This document shows positions 5,738 to 14,707 of a DNA stretch of 22,221 bases, piece by piece. The translations under genes and the position numbers were made by a program. The number at the start of each line of letters is the position of its first letter. Position 1 is the first letter of the stretch. The notes beneath the pieces were generated by a model. That model made no database searches, had not been told where the DNA came from, and saw nothing but the letters and a program-made list of their open reading frames with translations. Source of the stretch: a virus; IMG/VR virus record IMGVR_UViG_3300044301_003845, positions 1 through 22,221 of that record; one strand, given 5' to 3'.

Positions 5738-5941
5738 ATGGTATTTTATGGCGATATAAGCATAAATAGGGGTCATTGGTCGATTTTTAAGAAAAACGTC
5801 CGTAAAACGCCTATTTTGGTCCTTAATAACGAATATAGCAATGTTGATGACCCACTGCTAGATACTGCAAAACAGGTAGCTATTAGGGATATGGAAGAAG
5901 AAATCACGTATATTCACCCAGATTTAACAGAAATGGAGTAA
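5738..5941 (+). CDS. First rightward gene, hypothetical protein (67 aa)
   Basis: The ATG at 5738 has no ribosome site and lies right after a candidate -10 sequence, so the message may be leaderless (inference). The protein starts with a beta-like segment (MVFYGDISIN), then basic residues and PILVLNNEY, and ends with an acidic helix (AIRDMEEEITYIHPDLTEME). Its stop is two bases before the next start. No family recognised. Confidence 0.6.
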   Translation: MVFYGDISINRGHWSIFKKNVRKTPILVLNNEYSNVDDPLLDTAKQVAIRDMEEEITYIHPDLTEME

Positions 5942-5943
5942 TT

Positions 5944-6027
5944 ATGCCTTACGGACCAGGAACTTACGGTAGTAAAAAGGGAAGACCTAAAGCAAAGGTA
6001 GTTAAAAAGAAAAAGAAAAAGAAGTGA
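5944..6027 (+). CDS. Tiny basic protein, PYGPGTYGSKKGRPK type (27 aa)
   Basis: The product begins MPYGPGTYGSKKGRPKAK and ends in a run of lysines. Very short proteins with an MPYG.GTYGSK.GRP start are common near structural or packaging genes of aquatic phages, without assigned function. The stop overlaps a GTG start of the next gene (GTGA). Confidence 0.6.
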   Translation: MPYGPGTYGSKKGRPKAKVVKKKKKKK

Positions 6028-6131
6028 TTCCAGACTGGATTAAGCTATTTATTGAATTATGGGCTTTTTTGTCTGCATTAGCAGTGGTTTTAATACTTAT
6101 CTATCTAATTATCATAGAATGGAAAGATTAG
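6024..6131 (+). CDS. Single-pass membrane peptide, holin-like (35 aa)
   Basis: A GTG start inside the stop of the gene before it (GTGA) opens a 35-codon gene: VIPDWIKLFIELWAF then SALAVVLILIYLIIIEWKD. The central ~24 residues are fully hydrophobic and flanked by charged residues, so a one-pass membrane peptide is clear if translated. With the lytic-transglycosylase-like gene 150 bases downstream it may be a small holin or lysis accessory (inference). The stop TAG overlaps the GTG of the next gene. Confidence 0.55.
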   Translation: MIPDWIKLFIELWAFLSALAVVLILIYLIIIEWKD

Positions 6132-6289
6132 TGGGTAATATACAATTATTAACTTTAAGGGAATGGGCACGTAAACATGGGGTAAATAACCCGTATTCTG
6201 ATGAATATGACTATATTACGGCATATAAGCGCAATATTAGCCCTGATAGTAATGGTAAATGGCCAAGATTGGAGAATAATGGGAAATAA
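6131..6289 (+). CDS. Small hypothetical protein (52 aa)
   Basis: I place the start at the GTG at 6131, which overlaps the stop before it (TAGTG); an ATG upstream at 6059 would lie inside the membrane-peptide gene. The product has TLREWARKHGV and an EYDYITAYKRNISPDSNGKWP segment. This resembles the YD.rgay......GHWPD pattern of small conserved phage proteins of unknown role. Its end overlaps the next start by 11 bases. Confidence 0.55.
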   Translation: MGNIQLLTLREWARKHGVNNPYSDEYDYITAYKRNISPDSNGKWPRLENNGK

Positions 6290-6974
6290 TAAAAATATAC
6301 CTGCTTGGCAGCAGGCTGGCATTACATCTGCAAAGAACTTGCAACCAATAGTAGATGAGGCAGATTCATTAATGCAGACACTAGGTTACTCTCCTGCAGC
6401 TGATTTTATGCTAGATATAGCGGGTCAAGAGACTATATATGGTCAATTACCGCAACATATGGGGTCTTTAGGCATTACGCAAGTAGATGCAATTACTTAT
6501 AATGATTTGGTAAATGATATAAATAAGATGAATATTGACTTTCCTACAGCTCAAAAGGGCAAAGGTGCTCATGCGAAGAAGATAAATGAGTATATAAGAA
6601 GTAAAGGGGATTACTATAAAGATTTCGATATTACTAAATTAGCTACTATGAAGACGGATGCAGATGGAAATGTAGTATATTCTGACAAATCTAAGTATCA
6701 TAATGACCCATTAGCTAATTTTATGTTAACACGTATGGTTTTAAGTAGGGATAAGAAAAATAAGATTCCAACCAGTACTAAAGAAAAAGCTCGTGTTTGG
6801 AAAGAATTTTGGAATACTAAGGCTGGAAAAGGTGACCCTCAAGAGTTTATTGATAAAATTAACCTATATAGAGGTGATTCAGTAAGTCCTGTAGACTCTA
6901 CTGTAGATAAGCATAATAAGGTTAGCTCAGCTTTTGTAACTCAATTAATGGATAATCTTCGTGGCCTTGTATAA
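6279..6974 (+). CDS. Lytic-transglycosylase-like protein (231 aa)
   Basis: The start at 6279 is chosen for the GGAG six to nine bases upstream; the frame stays open to an earlier ATG at 6201, which lacks a ribosome site and would overlap the gene before. Residues 43-71 (FMLDIAGQETIYG ... GSLGITQVD) match the order of the SLT lysozyme-like motif: a catalytic Glu (Glu51) followed by S-x-G-x-x-Q-V/I. This family cleaves peptidoglycan without water, for entry or lysis. The remaining residues do not add a recognised domain, and no signal peptide is seen, so export would need a holin or virion delivery. The neighbouring membrane peptide at 6024-6131 fits a lysis module. A virion-associated role is the alternative. 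Confidence 0.5.
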   Translation: MGNNKNIPAWQQAGITSAKNLQPIVDEADSLMQTLGYSPAADFMLDIAGQETIYGQLPQHMGSLGITQVDAITYNDLVNDINKMNIDFPTAQKGKGAHAKKINEYIRSKGDYYKDFDITKLATMKTDADGNVVYSDKSKYHNDPLANFMLTRMVLSRDKKNKIPTSTKEKARVWKEFWNTKAGKGDPQEFIDKINLYRGDSVSPVDSTVDKHNKVSSAFVTQLMDNLRGLV

Positions 6975-7095
6975 AAAAGACAGATTAGATGGCAATAGGC
7001 ATCATGAGGCAGGTAAAGGTGGGGCATTACGCTTCTTTGCTGATAAGAAGTATAGAGAAAACTATGATAAAATATTTAAGAAAAAGTCTAAATAA
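6961..7095 (+). CDS. Small basic hypothetical protein (44 aa)
   Basis: The frame opens after a stop at 6946, with GTG at 6961 overlapping the end of the gene before; TTG at 6967 is an alternative. The product, MALYKKDRLDGNRHHEAGKGG and a C-terminal KKYRENYDKIFKKKSK, is strongly basic. Its stop overlaps the next ATG (TAATG). No family recognised, and no ribosome site supports the start. Confidence 0.5.
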   Translation: MALYKKDRLDGNRHHEAGKGGALRFFADKKYRENYDKIFKKKSK

Positions 7096-7163
7096 TGCCA
7101 AAATACTTATATATAGACCAGGATTACTGGGAATCTTCATATCCTTACTGGGATAATGAATAA
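7095..7163 (+). CDS. Very short aromatic peptide (22 aa)
   Basis: A 22-codon gene locked between two TAATG overlaps (7093-7097 and 7161-7165). The product is rich in Tyr, Trp and Asp (YLYIDQDYWESSYPYWD). The overlaps on both sides are the main support for it being translated; it may serve mainly to couple translation to the next gene. Confidence 0.45.
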   Translation: MPKYLYIDQDYWESSYPYWDNE

Positions 7164-7939
7164 TGTATATTATTAAGATTAAACATAAGGGGGATAAAGA
7201 AGAGACACATTATCCCATTTATAGAGAAAAGGAAGCGAAAGAACGTGGAATTGATTATAAACAATGGAAAACTGCTGATATTGGAGAACATGCACTTACT
7301 GATGACAAGTATGTGGCCACAGTGCTTTCCCGTCGCGAGTATACTGATAATACAGGTCGTAAGAATATTTACATGAGATTCCCTTTTGGGTATACGTTTT
7401 TTAGCCCAAAGCATAAAACTAAGCCTTTAAACGCTAAAGGACGCAAAACTAATGTTACTATGACTGGAAAGTCTTATTTAGAGGTTCAGTCTAAACAACA
7501 GAAGATGAAAGCATTAGCTATGATGTTTGCATTAAAGCCTGATTATGACCAGGCTATAGAGTGGGCATTAGGTGAAATTAATGATTCTCAGAAACGTAAG
7601 TGGAAGAGAACAATGAAAACGGAGATATTTCAAGGTATGGTAAGAGAAGAACTAGGTAAAAGATTAACGGAGCACGGTCTAGATGAAGACTATACGTTAG
7701 ATTTATTAAAGCAGGCTATTGAGTTAGCTCAAGATAAGAAAGATATATCAAATCTTTTAAAAGCAGTAGATAACCTTCAGGACATGCATGGTATGAAAGA
7801 AAAGCATTTACTTAAGACTACTGATACAATTGAGGCCTTTTCTAGTGTAAAGCTTATAGATGAGCTAAAAGAAGAAGAAAAAGGATTAACGGTGCAAAGA
7901 GTGCAGATTGAGGAGAAGAAGGAAGATAATGAAGAATGA
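7163..7939 (+). CDS. Putative terminase small subunit (258 aa)
   Basis: Located one gene before the large terminase. The first ~80 residues are mixed alpha/beta with basic patches. From about residue 105 the chain is mostly helical: a TerS-like helical block (KTEIFQGMVREELGKRL and TLDLLKQAIELAQDKKDISNLLKAV, then DMHGMKEKH) similar to the oligomerisation part of small terminases. The C-terminal ~30 residues are charged (EEKKEDNEE). Its role would be to recognise the packaging site and hand DNA to the large subunit. The call rests on position and helical pattern, not on a strong motif. The end overlaps the next start by four bases. Confidence 0.5.
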   Translation: MYIIKIKHKGDKEETHYPIYREKEAKERGIDYKQWKTADIGEHALTDDKYVATVLSRREYTDNTGRKNIYMRFPFGYTFFSPKHKTKPLNAKGRKTNVTMTGKSYLEVQSKQQKMKALAMMFALKPDYDQAIEWALGEINDSQKRKWKRTMKTEIFQGMVREELGKRLTEHGLDEDYTLDLLKQAIELAQDKKDISNLLKAVDNLQDMHGMKEKHLLKTTDTIEAFSSVKLIDELKEEEKGLTVQRVQIEEKKEDNEE

Positions 7940-8613
7940 CAGATTATAGCAAATACAATACTAATTTAATTTTAGACGTTGCAATGAAAGACCCTGAAAT
8001 GCCTGGTAATACGCATCCAGGATACTTTCAACCAATAGGCGAAAGAAATATAGGGCAAGAGAAGTTAGCTGCAATGGGAGTAACTCCAGAATTAGAGCAG
8101 CTAGCATTTGATATGGCAACTGGAAGCGGTGCTCCTATGGCAATAGGTAGTATAGCTAAAACAGGTAAAGGATTATTACAAAGCTATTTAAAAAAAGCAT
8201 TTTCTAAGACGCCAAGGGTTAAATCTAGTAAAGACGTATTTGAAGCAGGCAGGTTTGATATATTAAGTGACGCATATACAGGTGGTAGATTTACTCCTGG
8301 AATGTCATCAAAGACTGGTTCTGTCCCAGGAGGTAAAAGTCTAAGAAGAACAGCAGTTGACCCAATACAAGCACCTAGTGGTATTGAGAATTATTATAGA
8401 AACTTAGTATTAGAATCGGGAGGAAAAGACGGTTTAAGAAACTTTGATAATATGATTAATAGCAGGATGGATTGGATTAAACGTAATTGGGACAGTCATA
8501 AAGTAGATATGAGGTATAATAGACCTGCAGATAAATCGTTTCCTAAAGTAGGAACTAAGCGTTATCTTGAAATAAGAAATAAATTAGCTAAAGAAATAGC
8601 CTGGGATATGTAG
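7936..8613 (+). CDS. Hypothetical protein between the terminase genes (225 aa)
   Basis: No domain recognised. The first half is rich in Gly, Ala and Pro, including MATGSGAPMAIGSIAKTGKG, which is weakly hydrophobic; the second half is basic, with NYYRNLVLESGG and RMDWIKRNWDSHKVDMRYNRP. The composition fits a virion or internal protein. It overlaps the gene before (ATGA) and its stop shares a base with the GTG of the large terminase, so it is translated in the packaging run. Confidence 0.65.
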   Translation: MTDYSKYNTNLILDVAMKDPEMPGNTHPGYFQPIGERNIGQEKLAAMGVTPELEQLAFDMATGSGAPMAIGSIAKTGKGLLQSYLKKAFSKTPRVKSSKDVFEAGRFDILSDAYTGGRFTPGMSSKTGSVPGGKSLRRTAVDPIQAPSGIENYYRNLVLESGGKDGLRNFDNMINSRMDWIKRNWDSHKVDMRYNRPADKSFPKVGTKRYLEIRNKLAKEIAWDM

Positions 8614-10109
8614 TGGATTTTGAAGAAAAGTATGCTCAACTAGAAGCACTAAAGAAGATGCGGAAGAATATGGCACTATTTGGAAGATACTGCTTCCCGA
8701 CAGCCCTCCGCAAACAAACACCCCCGTTCCATCACGAGGTGTATTCTTCTTTAAAGGATGACGACACAAAAAGAGTGCTAATAGCTGCTCCTAGGGGAAC
8801 GGCAAAGAGTACTGTTACCACTCTTATTTATCCGCTATGGAGAACAGCGTTTAAGTCATCTAAAGAAGACTTGTTTATAGTTATAGTATCTGAGTCACAA
8901 GCTCAGTCTATTAACTTCTTATCACGTATTAAATATCACTTAATACATTCAGATAAGTTTAGAAGTGTATTTGGAGACCTTGGTCCTAATACTGCATCTA
9001 GATGGACTAATACAGATGTATTGCTTGCTAATGGTACTAGGATAATAGCTGTAGGTACAGGTCAAAGAGTCCGTGGTTTTATTGAAGGAGATACCAGACC
9101 TAACTTAATTATCGTTGATGACTTTGAGTCAGAGCTTAATGCATATACTCCAGAAGCACGTGCAAAGAATAGAAAGTGGATGACAGAGGCTGTTATACCT
9201 TCGCTATCAGATGATGGTAAGATATGTATGATTGGAACGGTTATATCAGAGGATTGCTTCTTATATTGGGCAAAAGATAGTACTGCATGGAAAACCTTAT
9301 GGTATTCTATATGGGATGATAATCAAAAGTCTATATGGCCAGAAAGGTTTCCTAAAGAGCGTATATTAGGAATTAAAGATGAATTTGCATCCGTAGGTAA
9401 TTTGAACGGGTTTTATCAGGAGTATATGAATATAGCGCAATCTCCTGATGATGCACCATTTAAACCTGAGTGGATTAAGATGCATCATTATAAGTTTGAA
9501 AGAAGAGATGGACAAGCATGTTTAATACAGGAGCTAGATGATGATGATGAAAAAATTATACCAGTGGATGTGTATAGTGGGGTTGACCCTGCTAGCTCTC
9601 TATCAAGGCGCGCTGACTTTTTTGTCATCGCTACCATTGCTGTTGATGGCGATAATAGGAAATATCTTATTGATTGTGTACAAAAGCGGATATCACCTGC
9701 AGAACAACCTAATGAGATTATATCTGTATATAAAAAATTCAGGCCTAAAAGGATGAAAATAGAGACAGTTGGGTACCAAGAAGCGCTTAGGACTGCAACT
9801 AAACAACTAATGCAAGAGGAGAATTTATATATTCCAGGACTAGAAAGAGGCGTTAAACCTAGAAATGCGAAATCAGAGCGCTTGCTCTCACTGGTTCCTA
9901 TTTTTGCAAAAGGCGATTTTTACTTTAGGCCTGAAGATTTAAGTGCACAACAAGAATTTCTATCTTATCCAAAGGGTAAGCATGATGATATAATGGACGC
10001 AGTATGGACTGCGTTAGATGGACATAGGGCTTGTAGGGTGAAAAAATACGTCCCACAAGACGATAAAAGCAACTTTATTAAAAAAATCCTTGACTGGAAG
10101 GTAATGTAG
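8613..10109 (+). CDS. terL: Terminase large subunit (packaging ATPase-nuclease)
   Basis: A 498-residue protein starting at a GTG that overlaps the stop before it. It has the full TerL order: Walker A APRGTAKST (59-67); Walker B LIIVDDFESE (165-174) with the catalytic Glu after Asp169-Asp170; coupling motif MIGT (206-209). The RNase H-like nuclease follows, with SGVDPASS (322-329, Asp325), Asp335, and KHDDIMDA (456-463, Asp458/459 and Asp462). It pumps DNA into the procapsid and cuts concatemers. Length is normal for the family and no key residue is missing. It is followed by the portal after 17 bases. Confidence 0.96.
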   Translation: MDFEEKYAQLEALKKMRKNMALFGRYCFPTALRKQTPPFHHEVYSSLKDDDTKRVLIAAPRGTAKSTVTTLIYPLWRTAFKSSKEDLFIVIVSESQAQSINFLSRIKYHLIHSDKFRSVFGDLGPNTASRWTNTDVLLANGTRIIAVGTGQRVRGFIEGDTRPNLIIVDDFESELNAYTPEARAKNRKWMTEAVIPSLSDDGKICMIGTVISEDCFLYWAKDSTAWKTLWYSIWDDNQKSIWPERFPKERILGIKDEFASVGNLNGFYQEYMNIAQSPDDAPFKPEWIKMHHYKFERRDGQACLIQELDDDDEKIIPVDVYSGVDPASSLSRRADFFVIATIAVDGDNRKYLIDCVQKRISPAEQPNEIISVYKKFRPKRMKIETVGYQEALRTATKQLMQEENLYIPGLERGVKPRNAKSERLLSLVPIFAKGDFYFRPEDLSAQQEFLSYPKGKHDDIMDAVWTALDGHRACRVKKYVPQDDKSNFIKKILDWKVM

Positions 10110-10126
10110 GGGTTATATTACGTTTT

Positions 10127-12355
10127 ATGGAAGAGAAGAAAAATACAAAATACGGTGAAATGACAGATAAAGAGGCTGTGGACAAGGTTCATGACCTTTG
10201 GCGTACATATTCCAAGAATAGAGACACTTGGGCAAATCATGCACAAGAAGATAAAGAATTTAGATTAGGCAAGCAATGGACTGATGAGCAACGTAAAGTA
10301 TTACAAGCTCGCGGACAAGCTCCAATAGTAGTTAATCGAATACACCCAGCGGTAGAAGCTGCAAAGGCTATGATTACAGCCAATAGGCCATCATTTAGAT
10401 GTGCTGCTCGAGAAGACTCAGATAACAAAGTGGCTCAAGTATTAAGTGCTTTATTGTCATATATGTATGACATATCTGATGGAAGGAGCGTAATCAGGGA
10501 AGTTGTTGATGATTACTACGTAACTGGCTTGGGTTATATTCACGTATACCAAGACCCTATGATGGACATGGGTAAAGGCGAGGTGCGCTTTCATAGCGTA
10601 GACCCTCTTGATGTCTATGTGGACCCTAATTCAAGGGACCGCTTTTTTGATGACGCTGAGAATATTATAATATCTCGGTTTTTTACACGTGACCAAGCCA
10701 AAAAATTATATCCTATGTATGAAAAAGCTATTGATAACGCTGAATCAGAACAATGGTCAGATAGGCCTAGTACTGAACGTAGAGATGAAGGGCAAGTTAT
10801 ATTCCCTGAAGACATAGAAACTAAAACCAATTATGGTACATTTGGTGAGAATGATGAATACGTTAGAGGATATGAATGGTATTCTAAAGAAATAGTAGAT
10901 AGATTTCGAATTTTTGAAAGGTTTTCTGGCAAGGAAGATTTGTTAGAGCAGGAAGCATTTGATAAGTATATTAATCAACCTGCATGGATTATAAACGGTC
11001 AACCAATAGTTGATGAAGAAAAAGCTAAACAGCTTGCTATGCAAGTTGAGCAACAGATACAACAGCAGTATCAAATGAAAGTCGAAGAGCTTTCTAGACA
11101 TGGAGCAAAAGTAGATGATTTGCCAACGCCTCCTAAGCCAGATATTAGACAAGTTGACTTTCAAGAGTTGATATTATTAAAGTTTATTGAAGTTGCAAGA
11201 GTTCAAGTTAGGCGAGTTCATCAATGCGTAGTAATAGGTGATAAAAAATTATATAGTAGAATTTTACCTACTGAAAATTATCCTATTGTTCCTTTTTGCA
11301 ATATACATACAAGGACTCCATACCCTGTATCAGATGTAAGAATGGTACGTGATATGCAAGAGTATATCAATAAAACACGTTCTTTAATAGTAGCTCATGC
11401 TACTACAAGTACTAATACAAAAATATTAATACCTGAAGGTAGTGTGGACATGAAAGAGTTTGAAGAGAAATGGGCACAGCCTGGAGTTGCAATTCCTGTT
11501 GATATGGATGCTGGAGCTCCTCAGCCTGTTCAACCTATGCCTCTTCCTAATGAACTCTATAAAAATGAAGCTGATGCTAAAAACGATATAGACCATCAAT
11601 TAGGTTTATATGAAATGATGCAAGGAAATTCATCAGTTGCTCCTCAAACATATAAGGCTACTATTGCGTTAGATGAGTTTGGACAAAGAAAAATTAAATC
11701 AAAATTAGCTGATATTGAAGCCAGCCTTACTCGCGTAGCAGAAGTGGCTATACCTTTAATACAGCAATTGTATACTGTTGAGAAAGTATTTAGAGTTGTA
11801 CAACCTAATAACTCTCTATCAGAGTATGCAATAAATAAAAAACTTTATGATGATAAGACAGAAGAGATTAAAATTGTAAATAATATTACAATTGGTAAAT
11901 ATGATGTTATTGTAGTAGCAGGTTCAACCTTACCTACTAATCGATTTGCTGAACTTGAGTTTTATATGGATGCTTATACTAAAGGACTTATTGATAAAGA
12001 AGAGGTTCTTAAGAAAACAGAAGTATTCGATATTGAAGGTGTATTAGAGAGGACTGATATTATTGGTCAACTACAACAACAACTTCAAGGAGCGCAAGAG
12101 CAAATTAAAAAATTAACTGGCGATTTACAAACTCGTGATAGAGAAGCTGTTAATCTTCGTAAGAGAATTGAAGTTGAGAAGTTTAAATCAGATATGGACA
12201 AAGTTAGTAATAAAGCGCAAGCTGCTAATACTGTATTTGAAAAACGACTTGATGACAATTTATCCACCATAAAAAACGACATTCGTCGTTCAATCAAAGA
12301 TAGCTCACCTCCTAAAGGTGGTACAGGAGCAGCTAAAAACAAGGAAAAAGAATAA
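10127..12355 (+). CDS. Portal protein, P22-like
   Basis: A 742-residue protein directly after the terminase, about the length of the P22 portal (725). The N-terminal half has the typical pattern RLGKQWTDEQRKVLQARGQAP then VVNRIHPAVEAAKAM, DDYYVTGLGYIHVY and HSVDPLDVYVDPNSRD, all characteristic of P22-type portals. A Gln-rich insert (about 300-320) and a C-terminal coiled coil (about 655-720) follow; the latter may match the barrel of the long P22 family portals. It forms the dodecameric ring for DNA entry and exit at one vertex. The stop overlaps the next start (TAATG). Confidence 0.9.
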   Translation: MEEKKNTKYGEMTDKEAVDKVHDLWRTYSKNRDTWANHAQEDKEFRLGKQWTDEQRKVLQARGQAPIVVNRIHPAVEAAKAMITANRPSFRCAAREDSDNKVAQVLSALLSYMYDISDGRSVIREVVDDYYVTGLGYIHVYQDPMMDMGKGEVRFHSVDPLDVYVDPNSRDRFFDDAENIIISRFFTRDQAKKLYPMYEKAIDNAESEQWSDRPSTERRDEGQVIFPEDIETKTNYGTFGENDEYVRGYEWYSKEIVDRFRIFERFSGKEDLLEQEAFDKYINQPAWIINGQPIVDEEKAKQLAMQVEQQIQQQYQMKVEELSRHGAKVDDLPTPPKPDIRQVDFQELILLKFIEVARVQVRRVHQCVVIGDKKLYSRILPTENYPIVPFCNIHTRTPYPVSDVRMVRDMQEYINKTRSLIVAHATTSTNTKILIPEGSVDMKEFEEKWAQPGVAIPVDMDAGAPQPVQPMPLPNELYKNEADAKNDIDHQLGLYEMMQGNSSVAPQTYKATIALDEFGQRKIKSKLADIEASLTRVAEVAIPLIQQLYTVEKVFRVVQPNNSLSEYAINKKLYDDKTEEIKIVNNITIGKYDVIVVAGSTLPTNRFAELEFYMDAYTKGLIDKEEVLKKTEVFDIEGVLERTDIIGQLQQQLQGAQEQIKKLTGDLQTRDREAVNLRKRIEVEKFKSDMDKVSNKAQAANTVFEKRLDDNLSTIKNDIRRSIKDSSPPKGGTGAAKNKEKE

Positions 12356-13308
12356 TGGAAAACGCAAATGTGCAGGACACTCCACAACAGTTTAATGAAG
12401 GTACTTCCGATGCTTTTGGAACCCCTCAAGTAGAAGCTGGACAGGACTCCTCAAGCGAATTGTCCGTTGACGATATTATACTAGGTAATGTTGATGACAC
12501 GGCTCCCGCTTTTGGGACACCCATAGATGAATCAGTAGAAACACCATCTCCAACTCCAGAAGGCGATGCTAGAAATGATGATACTAGATATCAGTACTGG
12601 CAATCGCAAGCTTCTAAGTTAGAGAATGAATTAGGTCAAGTTAAAGAAGCACAGGCTCAACAACAGTTAATGATGCAACAGCAAATGTTAGCTAATCAGC
12701 CTCCTGCTCAAGAAGCTGAGCCTGAAAGGTTTCCTGATGCTCCAGCAAGACCAGTAAAACCTCGTAATTATTCACGAGAAGAGGCATATAATGACCCTTC
12801 AAGTGAAAGTGCTCGATTTTTAGACGAGCAAGAAGAATGGCGAGATAACATGGAAGAATATAGAGACCTTAAAAGTCAATATGAATCAGCCGTTATGCAA
12901 GACAAGCTTCAGCAAGAGCAAGCTGTACGTGTTCAAGAAGCACAAAGACAGCAAGCTTATGCTCAACAAAAAGCTCAAATAAACCAAGTTGGAAATCTAG
13001 TGATGGAAAAATATGGTTTAACACAGCAAGAAGCTGGTTCTTTTATTCAAGACATGTCATCTGACGATTCATTAACAATGGATAATTTGGTACAATTGTG
13101 GAGGATGAAGACAGGACAGAGAGCTCCTCAGGGGACTCCTGTTCCAAATAATCCGTCTCCTACGTTTGAACAAACGAAGAGAGCGCAACAAATACCTTCT
13201 CCTATGGGTGTTATGCCTGGCACAGGCCAGGAAGCGACAACTGCCACAGAAGACCAAGTTATGGATTCAATGATTGCGGATTTTAATAGTAAAAATCCGT
13301 TCAAATAA
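12355..13308 (+). CDS. Probable scaffolding protein (317 aa)
   Basis: It lies between portal and major capsid genes, the usual place for a scaffold. The chain is acidic, with a disordered first ~75 residues, then coiled-coil and Gln-rich runs (ASKLENELGQVKEAQAQQQL; later EQAVRVQEAQRQQAYAQQKA) and a Pro-rich C-terminus ending NSKNPFK. This fits scaffold proteins, which guide capsid assembly and leave before packaging. No sequence motif proves it. Confidence 0.7.
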   Translation: MENANVQDTPQQFNEGTSDAFGTPQVEAGQDSSSELSVDDIILGNVDDTAPAFGTPIDESVETPSPTPEGDARNDDTRYQYWQSQASKLENELGQVKEAQAQQQLMMQQQMLANQPPAQEAEPERFPDAPARPVKPRNYSREEAYNDPSSESARFLDEQEEWRDNMEEYRDLKSQYESAVMQDKLQQEQAVRVQEAQRQQAYAQQKAQINQVGNLVMEKYGLTQQEAGSFIQDMSSDDSLTMDNLVQLWRMKTGQRAPQGTPVPNNPSPTFEQTKRAQQIPSPMGVMPGTGQEATTATEDQVMDSMIADFNSKNPFK

Positions 13309-13370
13309 TAAATAGCTCTACTTGAAGGCGAAAGCAGTTGATAGAGGGCTTTAGATAGAGAGGTATTAAA
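13309..13370 (+). promoter_or_regulatory. Capsid gene leader with ribosome site
   Basis: A 62-base gap, unusual in this tightly packed unit. It carries a weak inverted pair AGCTCT/AGGGCT around 13314-13352 and GAGAGG just before the capsid ATG. This may favour strong translation of the capsid gene; no promoter is evident. Confidence 0.3.
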
Positions 13371-14699
13371 ATGGGAACATTTTATAGTCAGGCGCCTGGT
13401 AATACTCCTTCGGGTGTATCTCTACAAGATAATAGAAGAATATTTAACTTTGGTGATAGAGTAGCTGAATTAGCTCCTAACCAAAGTCCTTTTTTCGTAT
13501 ACTTATCTAATGTGGCAAAGAAGGCGACCAATGACCCAGTCTTTAAGTTCTTAGAACAAAGACATCAATGGCAAAGACGTAATTTTAACTTAGGTGAAGC
13601 AGTTGGAACTAACACTTATTCAGTAGGTGAGTTCATAAATGACGCTGGCGATGACAAAGTTTTAACTTACGTAAATTATGATAAATATGGAGCAATCCAA
13701 ACAACTGAATATGTACCTGAATTTTTCGTAGAAGGTTTAATAGTTGGTATTGAAGATACTACTGGAACGGTAAGGCGTTACAGATGTTCTGAAACACCTA
13801 CAATAACATCTGGTGCTGGAACTGCAGATGTTAAATTTAAAGCTTTAGAAGCAGGAGATTGGGCTCATGCAGATGATGCTAAAGCAGCTGTAATTGGTAG
13901 CTCATGGGGTGAGGGTACAAACGCTCCAGACGGTTGGCAAGATGCATTAATGGACAGAGAGGGATATTGTCAGATTTTTAAAACTGCAATGAACATGTTC
14001 TCTGGTACTGCAATGGCAACTGAATACAGAGGTATATCTAATGAATATCAACGTGTTTGGCAAGATAAGTTGATGGAACATAAAATGGATATTGAGCAAG
14101 CTTTATTATTTGGTGTAGGTTCATCAAGTAATGATGCAGTAGCTGATACTGGTGCTCCAAATAGATATACACATGGTATCCTTCCTTATACTCAATCTAA
14201 CGGTAAAGTATATAATATGTCATATGCTTCATCAGGTTACGATGCTTTCTTAGATGCAATGGAAGATTTCTTTGCACCTGAAGGTGGTAACTCTGGTAAT
14301 AAATTAGTATTAGCTTCAAGAAAAGTTATTACTTATTTAAATAAATTAGGTTCTGGTTCATTCTTAAATAACTCTGTTGGTGCAAGCCAATATAGATTAG
14401 ATGTAGACCAAGTTCCTGGTGCATTTGGCCATACTGTTACTGTTGTAAATACAATATTTGGTAACTTACACTTTGTTCAAGAGCCTTTATTAAGAGGACT
14501 GTGGGAAGATTACTGTATTTGTATTGACTTAAGTAATGTTGCTTATCGACCATTGGTTGGTAACGGCATTAGCAGGGATACATTTATTGAAACCAACATC
14601 CAAGATAACGGCGCGGATGGAAGAAAAGACCAAATCATTACTGAGGCTGGTCTAGAAATACAACTTCCTGAAACTCACGCTATCTTGAAATTTAGTTAA
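13371..14699 (+). CDS. Major capsid protein, SU10/DUF5309-like (HK97 fold)
   Basis: A 442-residue protein in the expected place after the scaffold. The N-terminal arm (SVSLQDNRR-like QDNRRIFNFGDRVAELAP), a KFLEQRHQWQRRNF segment, LMEHKMDIEQALLFGVG helix and a C-terminal segment NIQDNGADGRKDQIITEAGLEIQ resemble the SU10-type major capsid family (DUF5309), in which the last region carries the 'G.d...d.i.tE.gLe...' pattern. It would form the head shell. A ribosome site GAGAGG precedes the ATG. Family assignment is from memory of the pattern; the capsid role is well supported by order. Confidence 0.85.
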   Translation: MGTFYSQAPGNTPSGVSLQDNRRIFNFGDRVAELAPNQSPFFVYLSNVAKKATNDPVFKFLEQRHQWQRRNFNLGEAVGTNTYSVGEFINDAGDDKVLTYVNYDKYGAIQTTEYVPEFFVEGLIVGIEDTTGTVRRYRCSETPTITSGAGTADVKFKALEAGDWAHADDAKAAVIGSSWGEGTNAPDGWQDALMDREGYCQIFKTAMNMFSGTAMATEYRGISNEYQRVWQDKLMEHKMDIEQALLFGVGSSSNDAVADTGAPNRYTHGILPYTQSNGKVYNMSYASSGYDAFLDAMEDFFAPEGGNSGNKLVLASRKVITYLNKLGSGSFLNNSVGASQYRLDVDQVPGAFGHTVTVVNTIFGNLHFVQEPLLRGLWEDYCICIDLSNVAYRPLVGNGISRDTFIETNIQDNGADGRKDQIITEAGLEIQLPETHAILKFS

Positions 14700-14707
14700 G
14701 GGGGTGT

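Noticed and set aside
6059-6130. Earlier ATG for the 52-residue gene
   Set aside because: It would overlap the membrane-peptide gene in another frame; the TAGTG junction at 6129 gives a more natural start.
6201-6278. Earlier ATG for the transglycosylase-like gene
   Set aside because: No ribosome site and full overlap with the gene before; GGAG precedes the ATG at 6279.
9538-9756. Hydrophobic frame inside the terminase gene
   Set aside because: It lies wholly inside terL in another frame, without a ribosome site; an accidental frame.
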